Source of the DNA: a virus
Strand: one strand, 5' to 3'
IMG/VR virus record: IMGVR_UViG_3300029787_000180
Span: 1 to 33,756 of that record
DNA length: 33,756 nucleotides
Shown in pieces: positions 24,164 to 30,494 of the stretch. A model generated the notes under the pieces. The model saw nothing but the letters and a program-made list of their open reading frames with translations. It did not search any database and was not told the DNA's origin. Position numbers and translations under genes: made by a program. Position 1 is the stretch's first letter; every line of letters begins with the position of its first letter.

Positions 24164-24632
24164 GACGAAACTCTGCTTGCAGTTCGTCACGTATTCTATT
24201 GATATAATTACGTAGCCCGAGGTCTTTACTCATTCGCTCTTCAATACGCCTGATTGAGTTAAGCAGGGTAGTGTGATCGCGGTTTACTGCTTTTGCTATG
24301 ACGGGAAAGCTTAGAGATGTTAGCTCTCGGCAAAGATAATGTGCGAGTTGACGCCATACTACGATATGGCTATGTCGTTCACTGCCGCGAAGTCTCTTGA
24401 CGCTTATCTGACTTCGCTCTGAGATGGCAGTGAGTATTTCGCGGCACGATATCCGTTGGCTGATATCTCTAATATCAATGTCCCCGGAAAAAGAGCCTCG
24501 ACCAACTTTTTCTTCAGCCGATAGATATCCGTTTTGAAACCCTTCACGTCCTCTACCACTTGGCAACCGCTCTGACCATCCGGCCCAGTCTTCTTCTTGT
24601 CGAAGTAACTGAAATCTGCTTTGTACTTGCAT
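24156..24632 (-). CDS. DnaA domain IV-like DNA-binding protein, 158 aa
   Basis: Residues about 61-135 match the DnaA-box-binding domain IV: SCREILTAISERSQI, VKRLRGSERHSHIVVWRQLAHYL, CRELTSLSFPVIAKAVN and the signature RDHTTLLNSIRRIEERM. No AAA+ ATPase domain is present. The first 60 residues come from DNA shared with the DUF1064-type gene in another frame and look non-native. ATG 24632 has GAGG nine bases upstream and is the only ATG start, so a 229-base overlap is implied unless a rare start (for example ATT near 24474) is used. It could bind the DnaA boxes at 21989-22016 or compete with host DnaA. Confidence 0.82.
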   Translation of the reverse strand: MQVQSRFQLLRQEEDWAGWSERLPSGRGREGFQNGYLSAEEKVGRGSFSGDIDIRDISQRISCREILTAISERSQISVKRLRGSERHSHIVVWRQLAHYLCRELTSLSFPVIAKAVNRDHTTLLNSIRRIEERMSKDLGLRNYINRIRDELQAEFRHV

Positions 24633-24808
24633 ATTTTTTTTCCTCTTATTTCACATTTGAACTCCGGCTGGAGTGTGAGGTTTGTTATTTCTTTTGCAGC
24701 GACCCGGGGCTTTAGTACGTGGTAATAGTGCTTCGCTTCGGCAACGCTATCGAAGGTTATTCCATCAACCGTTACCTTCTTGTTTTTGAACTTTGAAAAA
24801 CTAGGCAA
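24404..24808 (-). CDS. DUF1064-type nuclease, 134 aa
   Basis: The family pattern is clear: KFKNKKVTVDGITFDSVAEA (N-terminus), ITNLTLQPEFKCEI, YKADFSYFD and VVEDVKGFKTDIYRLKKKL. DUF1064 proteins are phage-encoded and thought to be endonucleases with a PD-(D/E)XK/Vsr-like fold; Glu in FDSVAEA, Asp in KADF and the VVEDVKG segment would form the site. The start is TTG at 24808, overlapping the ribbon-helix-helix stop; no ATG is nearby. It overlaps the DnaA-like frame over its last 229 bases. Confidence 0.85.
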   Translation of the reverse strand: MPSFSKFKNKKVTVDGITFDSVAEAKHYYHVLKPRVAAKEITNLTLQPEFKCEIRGKKICKYKADFSYFDKKKTGPDGQSGCQVVEDVKGFKTDIYRLKKKLVEALFPGTLILEISANGYRAAKYSLPSQSEVR

Positions 24809-24998
24809 CTGACCGTGCCGCTCTAGCTATGCGCGTTATACGGTAGTCGCTTTCATTCTCTTCTAAGCCAAGATGGTTGACGATAATGTCCTCCACAAAA
24901 CTCACGACAGTCATATTTCTTGCGGCGGCGGCATCGTGGATGCGTTCTTTTAGGGCAGGGTGCACCCTTATTATTATAGCACTCTGGTCAGTTGACAT
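24801..24998 (-). CDS. Ribbon-helix-helix (Arc/CopG-like) regulator, 65 aa
   Basis: A strand IIIRVHPALKERIHDAAAAR then a helix and VVSFVEDIIVNHLG form the ribbon-helix-helix arrangement: a short beta strand with alternating residues, a first helix, and a turn followed by a second helix. The start is ATG 24998; the longer frame to 25046 runs into the control region. GGA lies eleven bases upstream, so the ribosome-binding site is weak. As the first gene of the leftward arm, beside the divergent control region, it is a good candidate for the repressor of one or both arms. Confidence 0.75.
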   Translation of the reverse strand: MSTDQSAIIIRVHPALKERIHDAAAARNMTVVSFVEDIIVNHLGLEENESDYRITRIARAARSVA

Positions 24999-25066
24999 AA
25001 TTTTTTTCCAAAAAGTTACATAATGGTATTGTACACTTGATATCAACTATGCTAGGACGTGACTAG

Positions 25067-25144
25067 CGATACATTATAGATACAAGGGGAGTACATAAGA
25101 ATGAATTAGACGCTTGGTTAAACAAAAAGATTAAAGCCGATTAG
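25067..25144 (+). pseudogene. Small startless open frame, possible gene remnant
   Basis: A 25-codon open stretch between a TAG and a TAG reads through the 20-bp repeat as IIDTRGV in the same frame as the end of the 69-aa gene downstream (FIDTRGV), then continues HKNELDAWLNKKIKAD to a stop. It has no ATG, GTG or TTG. It looks like the 3' end of a gene whose 5' part was lost, or a duplication scar. Confidence 0.4.
25074..25093 (+). repeat. 20-bp direct repeat, copy 1
   Basis: Identical to 25345-25364 (begins TTATAGATAC, ends AGGGGAGTA) and lying 271 bases upstream of it. This copy is in the control region, and the two copies flank the 69-aa gene. Chance is unlikely at this length and distance. 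Confidence 0.85.
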
Positions 25145-25157
25145 AAAGGATGGATAA

Positions 25158-25367
25158 ATGAAAATTACAGTAAGCCTAACAATTGAGGTCAACCCCGAAT
25201 CTTACGCTGAGTGTTATGGGGAAGAGTACAACAAAAAAAACCACAACCAAGCTATTAAAGATGACGCCCATTATTGTGTCGAGCAATCTTTGACTGATTG
25301 GTTTGATCGAATTGGTTTTGAAGGTAAAGTCGTTAATCCTAAATTTATAGATACAAGGGGAGTATAA
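25158..25367 (+). CDS. Unknown small protein, 69 aa
   Basis: First gene of the rightward arm, with an AAAGGA Shine-Dalgarno seven bases upstream. The N-terminus is a beta strand (KITVSLTIEVNPES), followed by a polar Asn/Lys segment and a helix (HYCVEQSLTDWFDRIGF). It ends in IDTRGV, encoded by the second 20-bp repeat, which also supplies the ribosome-binding site of the recombinase. No family recognised. Being bracketed by direct repeats, it may be an inserted or excisable unit. Confidence 0.65.
   Translation: MKITVSLTIEVNPESYAECYGEEYNKKNHNQAIKDDAHYCVEQSLTDWFDRIGFEGKVVNPKFIDTRGV
25345..25364 (+). repeat. 20-bp direct repeat, copy 2 (contains the recombinase ribosome-binding site)
   Basis: This second copy encodes the last codons of the 69-aa protein, and its AAGGGGAG is the Shine-Dalgarno for the serine recombinase ATG at 25368. 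Possible explanations are a duplicated regulatory segment, recombinase sites or a recombination scar. Confidence 0.85.
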
Positions 25368-26138
25368 ATGTTTGAACGCAAAGACCACGGCCAGCCACAC
25401 AAGGGCAAATATGCCGCGTATGTGCGCGTAAGTACCGAAGAGCAAGACGTGGTTAATCAGGAACACGCTATCAAAGCGTACCTCAACGGCGGTGATTACA
25501 GTGTAAAGTGGTTCCGCGAAGAGGGCGTAAGTGCAGGGACTGATTGGAACGATCGGGATGAACTACATAGATGTTTAGATTACTGTCGCAAAGAAAAGGC
25601 TACGATGATCATTTACTCTGTAAGTCGTATGTCTCGGCGCACTTGGGAAACGCTGCGTTTCTTAGAGCAAGAAGTCAGTACGGGTAAAATCAAACTGGTA
25701 GTCGTAGACAACCCGAACCTTGATCATAAGACCATTGGGCTTCTCTCAGCCGTTGCAGAGATGGAAAGAACACAGATTAAAGAGCGTACAAAAGCAGCTC
25801 TCGGGCGCATCAAGGATGAGCTGGCTGAAAAAGGAAAGTACACCACGAAAGCGGGAAAGGTCGTAACAAAACTGGGCAACCCGACTAACTGGGCAGAAAC
25901 CCGCCAGCAAGGAGCGGACACCAAAAAAGAGCAAGCTGATGATCGAGCCGAGAATGTATGGCCGATTATCGAAAACCTCTTAACCCGTGGGCTGGGTTAC
26001 CGGGGAACAGCCCGACAGCTTAATCTCATGGCTATACCAACGCCAACCAAAGTAATGAAAGGAGACACCGCCAAGCGTACAGAATGGCACGCTAGTAGCG
26101 TCCGTAACTACGCCCTCAGAATGGGGTGGGTAAAATGA
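25368..26138 (+). CDS. Serine recombinase (resolvase/invertase family), 256 aa
   Basis: The catalytic domain starts KYAAYVRVSTEEQ with nucleophile Ser22, then WFREEGVSAGTDWNDRDEL, MIIYSVSRMSRR (arginines of the active site) and LLSAVAEMERTQIKERTKAAL (the long E helix). The C-terminal part (from about residue 195) has LLTRGLGYRGTARQLN and HASSVRNYALR, a helix-turn-helix-like reading of the DNA site. At 256 aa it is larger than a typical resolvase (about 185) and much smaller than large serine integrases, so it may act as an integrase-like, inversion or resolution enzyme. It overlaps the start spacing of the upstream gene (TAAATG). Confidence 0.92.
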   Translation: MFERKDHGQPHKGKYAAYVRVSTEEQDVVNQEHAIKAYLNGGDYSVKWFREEGVSAGTDWNDRDELHRCLDYCRKEKATMIIYSVSRMSRRTWETLRFLEQEVSTGKIKLVVVDNPNLDHKTIGLLSAVAEMERTQIKERTKAALGRIKDELAEKGKYTTKAGKVVTKLGNPTNWAETRQQGADTKKEQADDRAENVWPIIENLLTRGLGYRGTARQLNLMAIPTPTKVMKGDTAKRTEWHASSVRNYALRMGWVK

Positions 26139-26178
26139 TCCTTTACAAAAAGGAAAGCACAAAAAGGAGACAACAAAA

Positions 26179-26634
26179 ATGACTATGCAATCCAAACATA
26201 TTATGGCATTGGCGCTTAAGCAATATTCGCTTGCCGTGACAAAAATACTTTTGCTACGGCATCAGCGAAAGAAGAATACCGAAAAGCATGAAAGCAAACT
26301 AGCCGCTTGGCTGGGATCGACAGAGCTGAGAAATGTATTCGGGTCACTCATGAGCGAAGCCGAAATTGTAGGGCAGCCATACAGTGTCAGCTACATCTGC
26401 GAGCAACTTATCTGTGGTCGGCAATCAGCGGAAAATATGATTTCTGAGTGCCTTGCTGAAGGCTGGATTATTCAAGTTAAACAAACCTATAATGGCTATT
26501 ACGCAGGGCCAGAAATGTCAGCGCGACAGAGACAATTTGCTGAAACGCACTTGAAATGGGCCTTTGAAAACGGCGCAGTTACAGCCCAAAGGCTATATCT
26601 GGCCGCTCAAGATATGTATGGTAGGCATGTATGA
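26179..26634 (+). CDS. Winged-helix-like DNA-binding protein (tentative), 151 aa
   Basis: The sequence has an N-terminal helical region, then YSVSYICEQLICGRQSAENMISECLAEGWIIQVK, which reads as a helix-turn-helix with a recognition helix followed by a wing strand. This is the MarR-type order, in which a Gln/Ser recognition helix is followed by E/W-rich turns. A strong AAGGAG ribosome-binding site lies 9 bases upstream. Its neighbours are recombination genes; it could be a regulator of the rightward arm. No family assigned with confidence. Confidence 0.5.
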   Translation: MTMQSKHIMALALKQYSLAVTKILLLRHQRKKNTEKHESKLAAWLGSTELRNVFGSLMSEAEIVGQPYSVSYICEQLICGRQSAENMISECLAEGWIIQVKQTYNGYYAGPEMSARQRQFAETHLKWAFENGAVTAQRLYLAAQDMYGRHV

Positions 26635-26686
26635 CCAATATACATTGTTTAATTGAACCAAGCAGTACAAAATGAAACAGATACAA

Positions 26687-26705
26687 ATACCGTACAAGAC
26701 GGTAT
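26687..26705 (+). promoter_or_regulatory. Perfect hairpin just upstream of a start codon
   Basis: ATACCGT-ACAAG-ACGGTAT is a perfect 7-bp inverted repeat with a 5-base loop, three bases upstream of the GGAG ribosome-binding site (26709-26712) of the gene starting at 26720. In RNA it is a hairpin next to the ribosome-binding site; in DNA it is a potential operator. Confidence 0.6.
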
Positions 26706-26719
26706 ATTGGAGCTTTATG

Positions 26720-27100
26720 ATGCGTAAAAGGAATGTAAATCCCACTGTATCCAACTTGCGAAATGGGTCGCTTAGATTTAAAAGAAGGTTGGACGTGCCG
26801 ATGTGGCACCATGATCATTTGCCGAAGGTTATTAATACCCTCGAGGAAGTGACCGCCGAGCTTCGGCGTATCAAAAATTCTAATACATTACGAAACTCTG
26901 ACAAGTGTGTCTACGCTCAACACTGTTTGATGTTTGCGAATCAGTCATTGTCTAAGATGACACCAAAAGACCCGCGAACACGCGGAGCGGCAGTATACGG
27001 TTATCCGAATACTCACTACATGGTCAATGAAAACGGCCATGAGGAAGTACAGGCTCGTAAAGACCTCGAAGAGCCAACGTCACCTTATGGACGTGAATGA
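26720..27100 (+). CDS. Unknown protein, 126 aa
   Basis: A basic N-terminus (RKRNVNPTVSNLRNGSLRFKRR), a His-rich turn (MWHHDHLPK), then a helical region (LEEVTAELRRIKNS) and a Pro/Asn-rich tail. No family recognised. GGAG lies 7 bases before the ATG at 26720, with a second ATG three bases upstream also usable. The hairpin 26687-26705 lies directly upstream and may regulate it. Confidence 0.65.
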   Translation: MRKRNVNPTVSNLRNGSLRFKRRLDVPMWHHDHLPKVINTLEEVTAELRRIKNSNTLRNSDKCVYAQHCLMFANQSLSKMTPKDPRTRGAAVYGYPNTHYMVNENGHEEVQARKDLEEPTSPYGRE

Positions 27101-27136
27101 AGAGGTTATGATTGTAAACAGAAAGGAGGAAAGAGA

Positions 27137-27340
27137 ATGTCTCTTTCTAAACAAAAAGTTATCGTAAAGTCTACAATCCTTAGGCGCATAATAAGTATAT
27201 TGTTAGTATCACCTGACAATACAGATCACACAGTACAGTCTTCACAGTTTGTACAGTTTGTACAAGATTTTATTGCAGGTTTAAGTCTGTTTATCATGCT
27301 TTTTGTCGGTTTGTTTCTCGGCTACATTTTAGGTTACTGA
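27137..27340 (+). CDS. Small membrane protein, 67 aa
   Basis: The N-terminus is basic (SLSKQKVIVKSTILRR) and the C-terminus is one strong hydrophobic span (about residues 47-66). A middle stretch QSSQFVQFVQDF is encoded by a tandem 9-bp repeat (CAGTTTGTA twice at 27245-27262). It has a strong AAGGAGG Shine-Dalgarno. It sits one base before the exonuclease gene. The function is unknown; membrane anchoring of a recombination or exclusion factor is possible. Confidence 0.7.
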   Translation: MSLSKQKVIVKSTILRRIISILLVSPDNTDHTVQSSQFVQFVQDFIAGLSLFIMLFVGLFLGYILGY

Positions 27341-27341
27341 G

Positions 27342-28262
27342 ATGCCGAAGCTTACAAAAACAGGCTATGAGCTAGGTAGCAGCGAAGCGGGTGCGGTCGT
27401 TTTACATCGCACTTCTTTTAACACGCGACATGAAATTCTACAGAGGCACAAGCTAGCCCGGGCAGGGGTAGAGCAAATAGATGACAATCGCTTTGCGGCC
27501 GCAAGACTTCGCGGGAATATGCTTGAAGATGGTGTTGCAAAATGGGCAGCTCACGACATTGAAGACAAAACAGGTGAGCCTTGTGAAATCTATGAGCCAA
27601 CTGAAGCATATCAGAAAGCTCATTTGGGCATTGCCTCTTCAATAGATCGTATCATTACACTTGGCGCACCGATTGACATGGTTGCAGTAGATGGTGCGCC
27701 CGTCACCTTAAAGGGGAAAGGCATCTTGGAAATCAAAACTGATGCCTACCACGAAGGCAAGCCAAAGCCCGAATGGATGGTACAAGTTATGCACCAAATG
27801 CTTTGCTCTGACTACAAATGGGGTATCATTGCGTGTCTCAATCAGAAGTTAAAACTGCATCTATATCCGGTAAAGTTTGATCAGGTATTGGCCGATAATA
27901 TGATCTATGCCTACGCTGAGTTTTGGGAGTTAGTCAACACGGACAAGGACTATCCCCCGATTGCAGAAAATCAAGAGTCCCCAACCGATTTGACTGAGCT
28001 TGTGGATAGCCACACAGATGTTTCTTTAGCTTGTGCCGCGTATCTCAACGCCAAGTCACAAGTGCGAGAACACCAAGCCGAAGCTGATAATTGCAAGGAG
28101 GTTTTAAAAGAAGTCCTTGATCAGTTTGAGTTATCTTATGCCTCAGTGCCGGGGTTTGAGTTAAAGCTCAAGAAATCTTGGAGGGAGAGAAAAGAACAGC
28201 GTGGGACGGGCGAGTTCTACGAACTAGACACACTTACAGTAAAGGACATTGAGGATGAATAA
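27342..28262 (+). CDS. YqaJ-type viral exonuclease, 306 aa
   Basis: The 5'-3' exonuclease partner of the annealing protein in phage recombination. The N-terminus contains GSSEAGAVVLHRTSFNTRHE, then RLRGNMLEDGVAKWA (conserved Glu), ASSIDRIITLG with the catalytic Asp, GILEIKTDA providing E-x-K, and WMVQVMHQMLCSDYKWG with conserved Gln, as in YqaJ/lambda exonuclease folds. The C-terminal third is helical and charged. Directly adjacent to RecT with an 8-base overlap, it forms an Exo-RecT pair. A start immediately after the upstream stop is consistent. Confidence 0.87.
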   Translation: MPKLTKTGYELGSSEAGAVVLHRTSFNTRHEILQRHKLARAGVEQIDDNRFAAARLRGNMLEDGVAKWAAHDIEDKTGEPCEIYEPTEAYQKAHLGIASSIDRIITLGAPIDMVAVDGAPVTLKGKGILEIKTDAYHEGKPKPEWMVQVMHQMLCSDYKWGIIACLNQKLKLHLYPVKFDQVLADNMIYAYAEFWELVNTDKDYPPIAENQESPTDLTELVDSHTDVSLACAAYLNAKSQVREHQAEADNCKEVLKEVLDQFELSYASVPGFELKLKKSWRERKEQRGTGEFYELDTLTVKDIEDE

Positions 28263-29277
28263 TCTCACAATCAGAGAGAGCTTCGCGCCTCAAACGCTGG
28301 ACGAAGCTATAAAATTTTCAGAGATGATTAGCAAGTCGTTCATGGTGCCGAAGGACTACCAAGGAAAACCCGCTAATTGTTTGGTAGCAATCCAGTGGGG
28401 GATGGAGTTGGGCTTATCACCTATGGCAGCTCTACAAAACATAAGCGTGATAAACGGTAAACCCGCCGTTTGGGGTGACGCTCTACTGGCAATGGTAAGG
28501 GCTGACTCTCGCTGTCTCAGTGTCAAAGAGGAAATTACCGGGGAAGGTGATGATCGAGTAGCAAGCTGTAGGGTGCGGCGTCAACACGTTGGAGAAGTAG
28601 AGGCGATTGAAAGAACCTTTAGCGTGGCGCAAGCCAAAAGAGCTAATCTATGGAACAAACGCGGCCCGTGGCAAGACTACCCCGAACGGATGCTCCAACA
28701 CAGAGCTAGAGGAAATGCACTTCGTGATGCTTTTCCTGATGTCCTACACGGCATGATGAGTTCTGAAGAGGCCGAAGATATACCGATCAAGGATGTTACA
28801 CCAAAACAAGAGATAGGTGTAGCACCTCCAAAGATAGAGGAAATCACCGTCAATCGAGAACCTCCAAAGCCCAACCCATCACCGCCGCTGTACAGCAAAA
28901 GAAATACTTCGGCACCGCCGGATCAAACGGTGATAAAAACTCAAAAAGAGAAGTCCGAGTTTCGCGCCATGTTGTCAGAAATGTCTGAGACTATGGAGCC
29001 TAAAAAATTTATTTTGTTTGTTCCAAATAAACAGGCTCAATATTTTGAAACTGAACAGGCTTATATGGATGCTTACAACGACATTCTTCTTGCCGTGCGA
29101 AGAGCTGAAAGCCTAGCCCACGCAACTCGCCGTACCAAGATGAAAGAGCTGGAGAAAGTAAACCTTGATACTTTTGAAAAGCTTGATCCGGCACACGCTA
29201 TTGAACTTTGTGACAAGCGTAAAGCCTACAATGCTGGGCTGTCAACGGAAGAGAAGGAGGTCCAAAAAGATGAGTGA
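28255..29277 (+). CDS. RecT-like single-strand annealing protein, 340 aa
   Basis: The core has LDEAIKFSEMISKSFMVPKDYQGKPANCLVAIQWGMELGL (read in parts), SPMAALQNISVINGKPAVWGDALLAMV, and CRVRRQHVGEVEAIERTFSVAQAKRANLW followed by RMLQHRARGNALRDAFPDVL. This is the RecT family pattern with an Ile/Asn-rich central strand and conserved Arg/Ala helix. The C-terminal 150 residues are a Pro/Glu/Lys-rich linker and a charged helix. The ATG at 28255 overlaps the exonuclease stop, and a TTG start two codons earlier is possible. Together with the exonuclease it supports recombination-dependent replication. Confidence 0.87.
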   Translation: MNNLTIRESFAPQTLDEAIKFSEMISKSFMVPKDYQGKPANCLVAIQWGMELGLSPMAALQNISVINGKPAVWGDALLAMVRADSRCLSVKEEITGEGDDRVASCRVRRQHVGEVEAIERTFSVAQAKRANLWNKRGPWQDYPERMLQHRARGNALRDAFPDVLHGMMSSEEAEDIPIKDVTPKQEIGVAPPKIEEITVNREPPKPNPSPPLYSKRNTSAPPDQTVIKTQKEKSEFRAMLSEMSETMEPKKFILFVPNKQAQYFETEQAYMDAYNDILLAVRRAESLAHATRRTKMKELEKVNLDTFEKLDPAHAIELCDKRKAYNAGLSTEEKEVQKDE

Positions 29278-29512
29278 TAAAATGGGACTGAGTTTAAAGC
29301 AAAAACAGGTCTTCGATTTTCTTGTAAAATTTTACAAGGTGTATGGAGTATACCCGAGCGTAAGAGAAATTTTAAAAGGTGAGATTGACGGAACAAAAGT
29401 CATGCCGCCTCGGGTCAATCCTTCCAACATCAATCAAATGTTAAAAGAAATAGAAGAACGTAAATGGATTGAGAGACTACCCGGTAAATCCCGAGCTATT
29501 CGAGTTCTCTAG
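29270..29512 (+). CDS. Stand-alone LexA-type DNA-binding domain, 80 aa
   Basis: It reads LSLKQKQVFDFLVKFYKVYGVYPSVREIL (read in parts), then NPSNINQMLKEIEERKWIERLPGKSRAIRVL. This is the LexA N-terminal winged helix: LTxRQxEVLxFI, the YPPSVREIA turn, a recognition helix, and the final GxxRAI strand. The autoproteolytic domain is absent, so RecA-triggered self-cleavage cannot occur. A strong AAGGAGG Shine-Dalgarno lies nine bases before the ATG. Last gene of the rightward arm, it may repress phage or host SOS-type operators. Confidence 0.82.
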   Translation: MSDKMGLSLKQKQVFDFLVKFYKVYGVYPSVREILKGEIDGTKVMPPRVNPSNINQMLKEIEERKWIERLPGKSRAIRVL

Positions 29513-29718
29513 CTTTTCTTCTTACCAAAAAGGTCAGCGTCTGCTTTTTTGACGGTGGCCTTTCCTTTTGCATGGGCCTTGAGGCGAGCAACTGCCCACC
29601 CATGCGCTGACATCTTAGGTTTACTACCAGCCGAATAATATGCACCCAAGCCACGCCGATATATTTTGTTAGCTCGAGCAGCTCCGAACATCTTTTGATA
29701 TTTTTCGGGTGCAGCCAT
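29509..29718 (-). CDS. Small basic protein, 69 aa
   Basis: Rich in Lys, Ala and Gly, with AARANKIYRRGLGAYYSAGSKP, MSAHGWAVARLKAHAKGKA and a charged C-terminus. I recall tiny proteins with GAYYS and AWAxARL motifs in marine phages; function unknown. It is the last leftward gene and overlaps the rightward stop. Its start overlaps the preceding stop as TAATG. Confidence 0.7.
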   Translation of the reverse strand: MAAPEKYQKMFGAARANKIYRRGLGAYYSAGSKPKMSAHGWAVARLKAHAKGKATVKKADADLFGKKKS

Positions 29719-29900
29719 TAGCGTTTACTCCTTTCTTTACTTATCCTGTCCATCATCGCGGGTGTTAGCATCCCCATTTTGTACAGTCGCCGAGTTCGTT
29801 TTATCTCGCGCCGAGTAGCGTCAGGGTTTTTTGATCCGGCTACATATTTTTTTGGTAAACCTGATTTTTTATCCTTCGGCACCTTTGCAAATCTAGCCAT
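29718..29900 (-). CDS. Small basic protein, 60 aa
   Basis: It starts ARFAKVPKDKKSGLPKKYV, then IKRTRRLYKMGMLTPAMMDRISKERSK. This pattern (AKVPKxxKxGLPKKY ... LTPxMMxRI) occurs in small proteins of unknown function in cyanophages and other marine phages, as I recall. It has a strong AAGGAG Shine-Dalgarno inside the endolysin end, with an 8-base overlap. Confidence 0.75.
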   Translation of the reverse strand: MARFAKVPKDKKSGLPKKYVAGSKNPDATRREIKRTRRLYKMGMLTPAMMDRISKERSKR

Positions 29901-30408
29901 CCGCTAGCTCCTTTGCGAACTCAGTGACCTCTTTGTTTCGCCGGGACCATCCCCTTCCAAAAGTGCTAAAAGTTTTAAGTCGCTCATAGAATGATTGTCG
30001 GGTATGATAGAGGCTCTCAATTGCATTTTCTGGGTTTAGGTCGTGGATAGCTTTGATGCTTATTGGACCGATTGCTCCATCAGCCTTGACCCCTGCTAAA
30101 CGCTGTATCCACTTTGCCGCCCGTCCGGTTCCAGAGTTTACCCCAATATCCATGAGAACCATGTCAAGCCCAGCCGGGGCTTCATCCAAACGTAGACGAT
30201 CCCAATATTCTTTTTTGTATATCGGTGCTACATCTTTGAAAGTGAGAGACTTCATTTCTCCTTCAACTACTTGTCGGCCTACCCATTGCTCATAGACTGA
30301 CCGAGTTACGCCCATCATGGTTTCACCGCCGGGATCATCCGGGTGGAAGCTGTATCCCCCCTCCGATTTCAAAACGTGTTCGAGAACCGCATCAAAATTT
30401 TCTTTCAT
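29893..30408 (-). CDS. Endolysin, GH108-type N-acetylmuramidase, 171 aa
   Basis: Cuts peptidoglycan glycan strands at lysis. The hallmark is HVLKSEGGY with catalytic Glu16, then HPDDPGGETMMGVTRSVY, which is typical of the GH108 family, DVAPIYKKEYWDRL and DIGVNSGTGRAAKWIQ. A C-terminal peptidoglycan-binding-like segment (ADGAIGPISIKAIHDL) follows. The start is the ATG at 30408 with GGAG upstream; an upstream TTG would add 26 residues that overlap another gene. No signal peptide is visible, so it depends on the holin. Confidence 0.9.
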   Translation of the reverse strand: MKENFDAVLEHVLKSEGGYSFHPDDPGGETMMGVTRSVYEQWVGRQVVEGEMKSLTFKDVAPIYKKEYWDRLRLDEAPAGLDMVLMDIGVNSGTGRAAKWIQRLAGVKADGAIGPISIKAIHDLNPENAIESLYHTRQSFYERLKTFSTFGRGWSRRNKEVTEFAKELADG

Positions 30409-30494
30409 GTTTTCATCTCCAGCCAGAGCCGGAACAAATTTACGGCTGTATTCAATGCGACCGCTGTTAGTAGCGCGGTATGCCAATCAATCAT
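30405..30494 (-). CDS. Tiny single-span membrane protein between holin and endolysin, 29 aa
   Basis: ATG ATT GAT TGG begins a 29-codon frame with a hydrophobic middle (HTALLTAVALNTAVNLFRLW). Its ATG overlaps the holin stop (ATGA) and its stop overlaps the endolysin ATG (ACATGA), so it bridges two lysis genes in a translation-coupled chain. A GGA lies six bases upstream. The position suggests an antiholin or lysis regulator, but that is inference. Confidence 0.68.
   Translation of the reverse strand: MIDWHTALLTAVALNTAVNLFRLWLEMKT

Larger units (their letters stand above)
24999..25157. promoter_or_regulatory. Divergent control region between the two arms
   Basis: This 159-base gap separates the leftward arm (from 24998) and the rightward arm (from 25158). 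On the minus strand a perfect TATAAT lies at 25078-25073, without a convincing -35 box at 17 bases. A TTGTACA-type element lies at 25029-25035, and TTGATATCAA (25037-25046) is a perfect 10-bp palindrome. A 20-bp repeat copy lies at 25074-25093. Promoters are expected here; exact positions are uncertain. Confidence 0.55.

Noticed and set aside
24999-25046. Upstream extension of the ribbon-helix-helix gene
   Set aside because: The extra 16 residues lie in the control region and lack a ribosome-binding site; the ATG at 24998 gives the usual family start.
28001-28009. Third DnaA box (TGTGGATAG)
   Set aside because: It has one mismatch to the consensus, is isolated within the exonuclease gene and has no partner box or iteron.
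30409-30486. TTG-started N-terminal extension of the endolysin
   Set aside because: It is the frame shadow of the 29-aa membrane gene; the ATG at 30408 is followed directly by the conserved lysozyme helix and has GGAG upstream.
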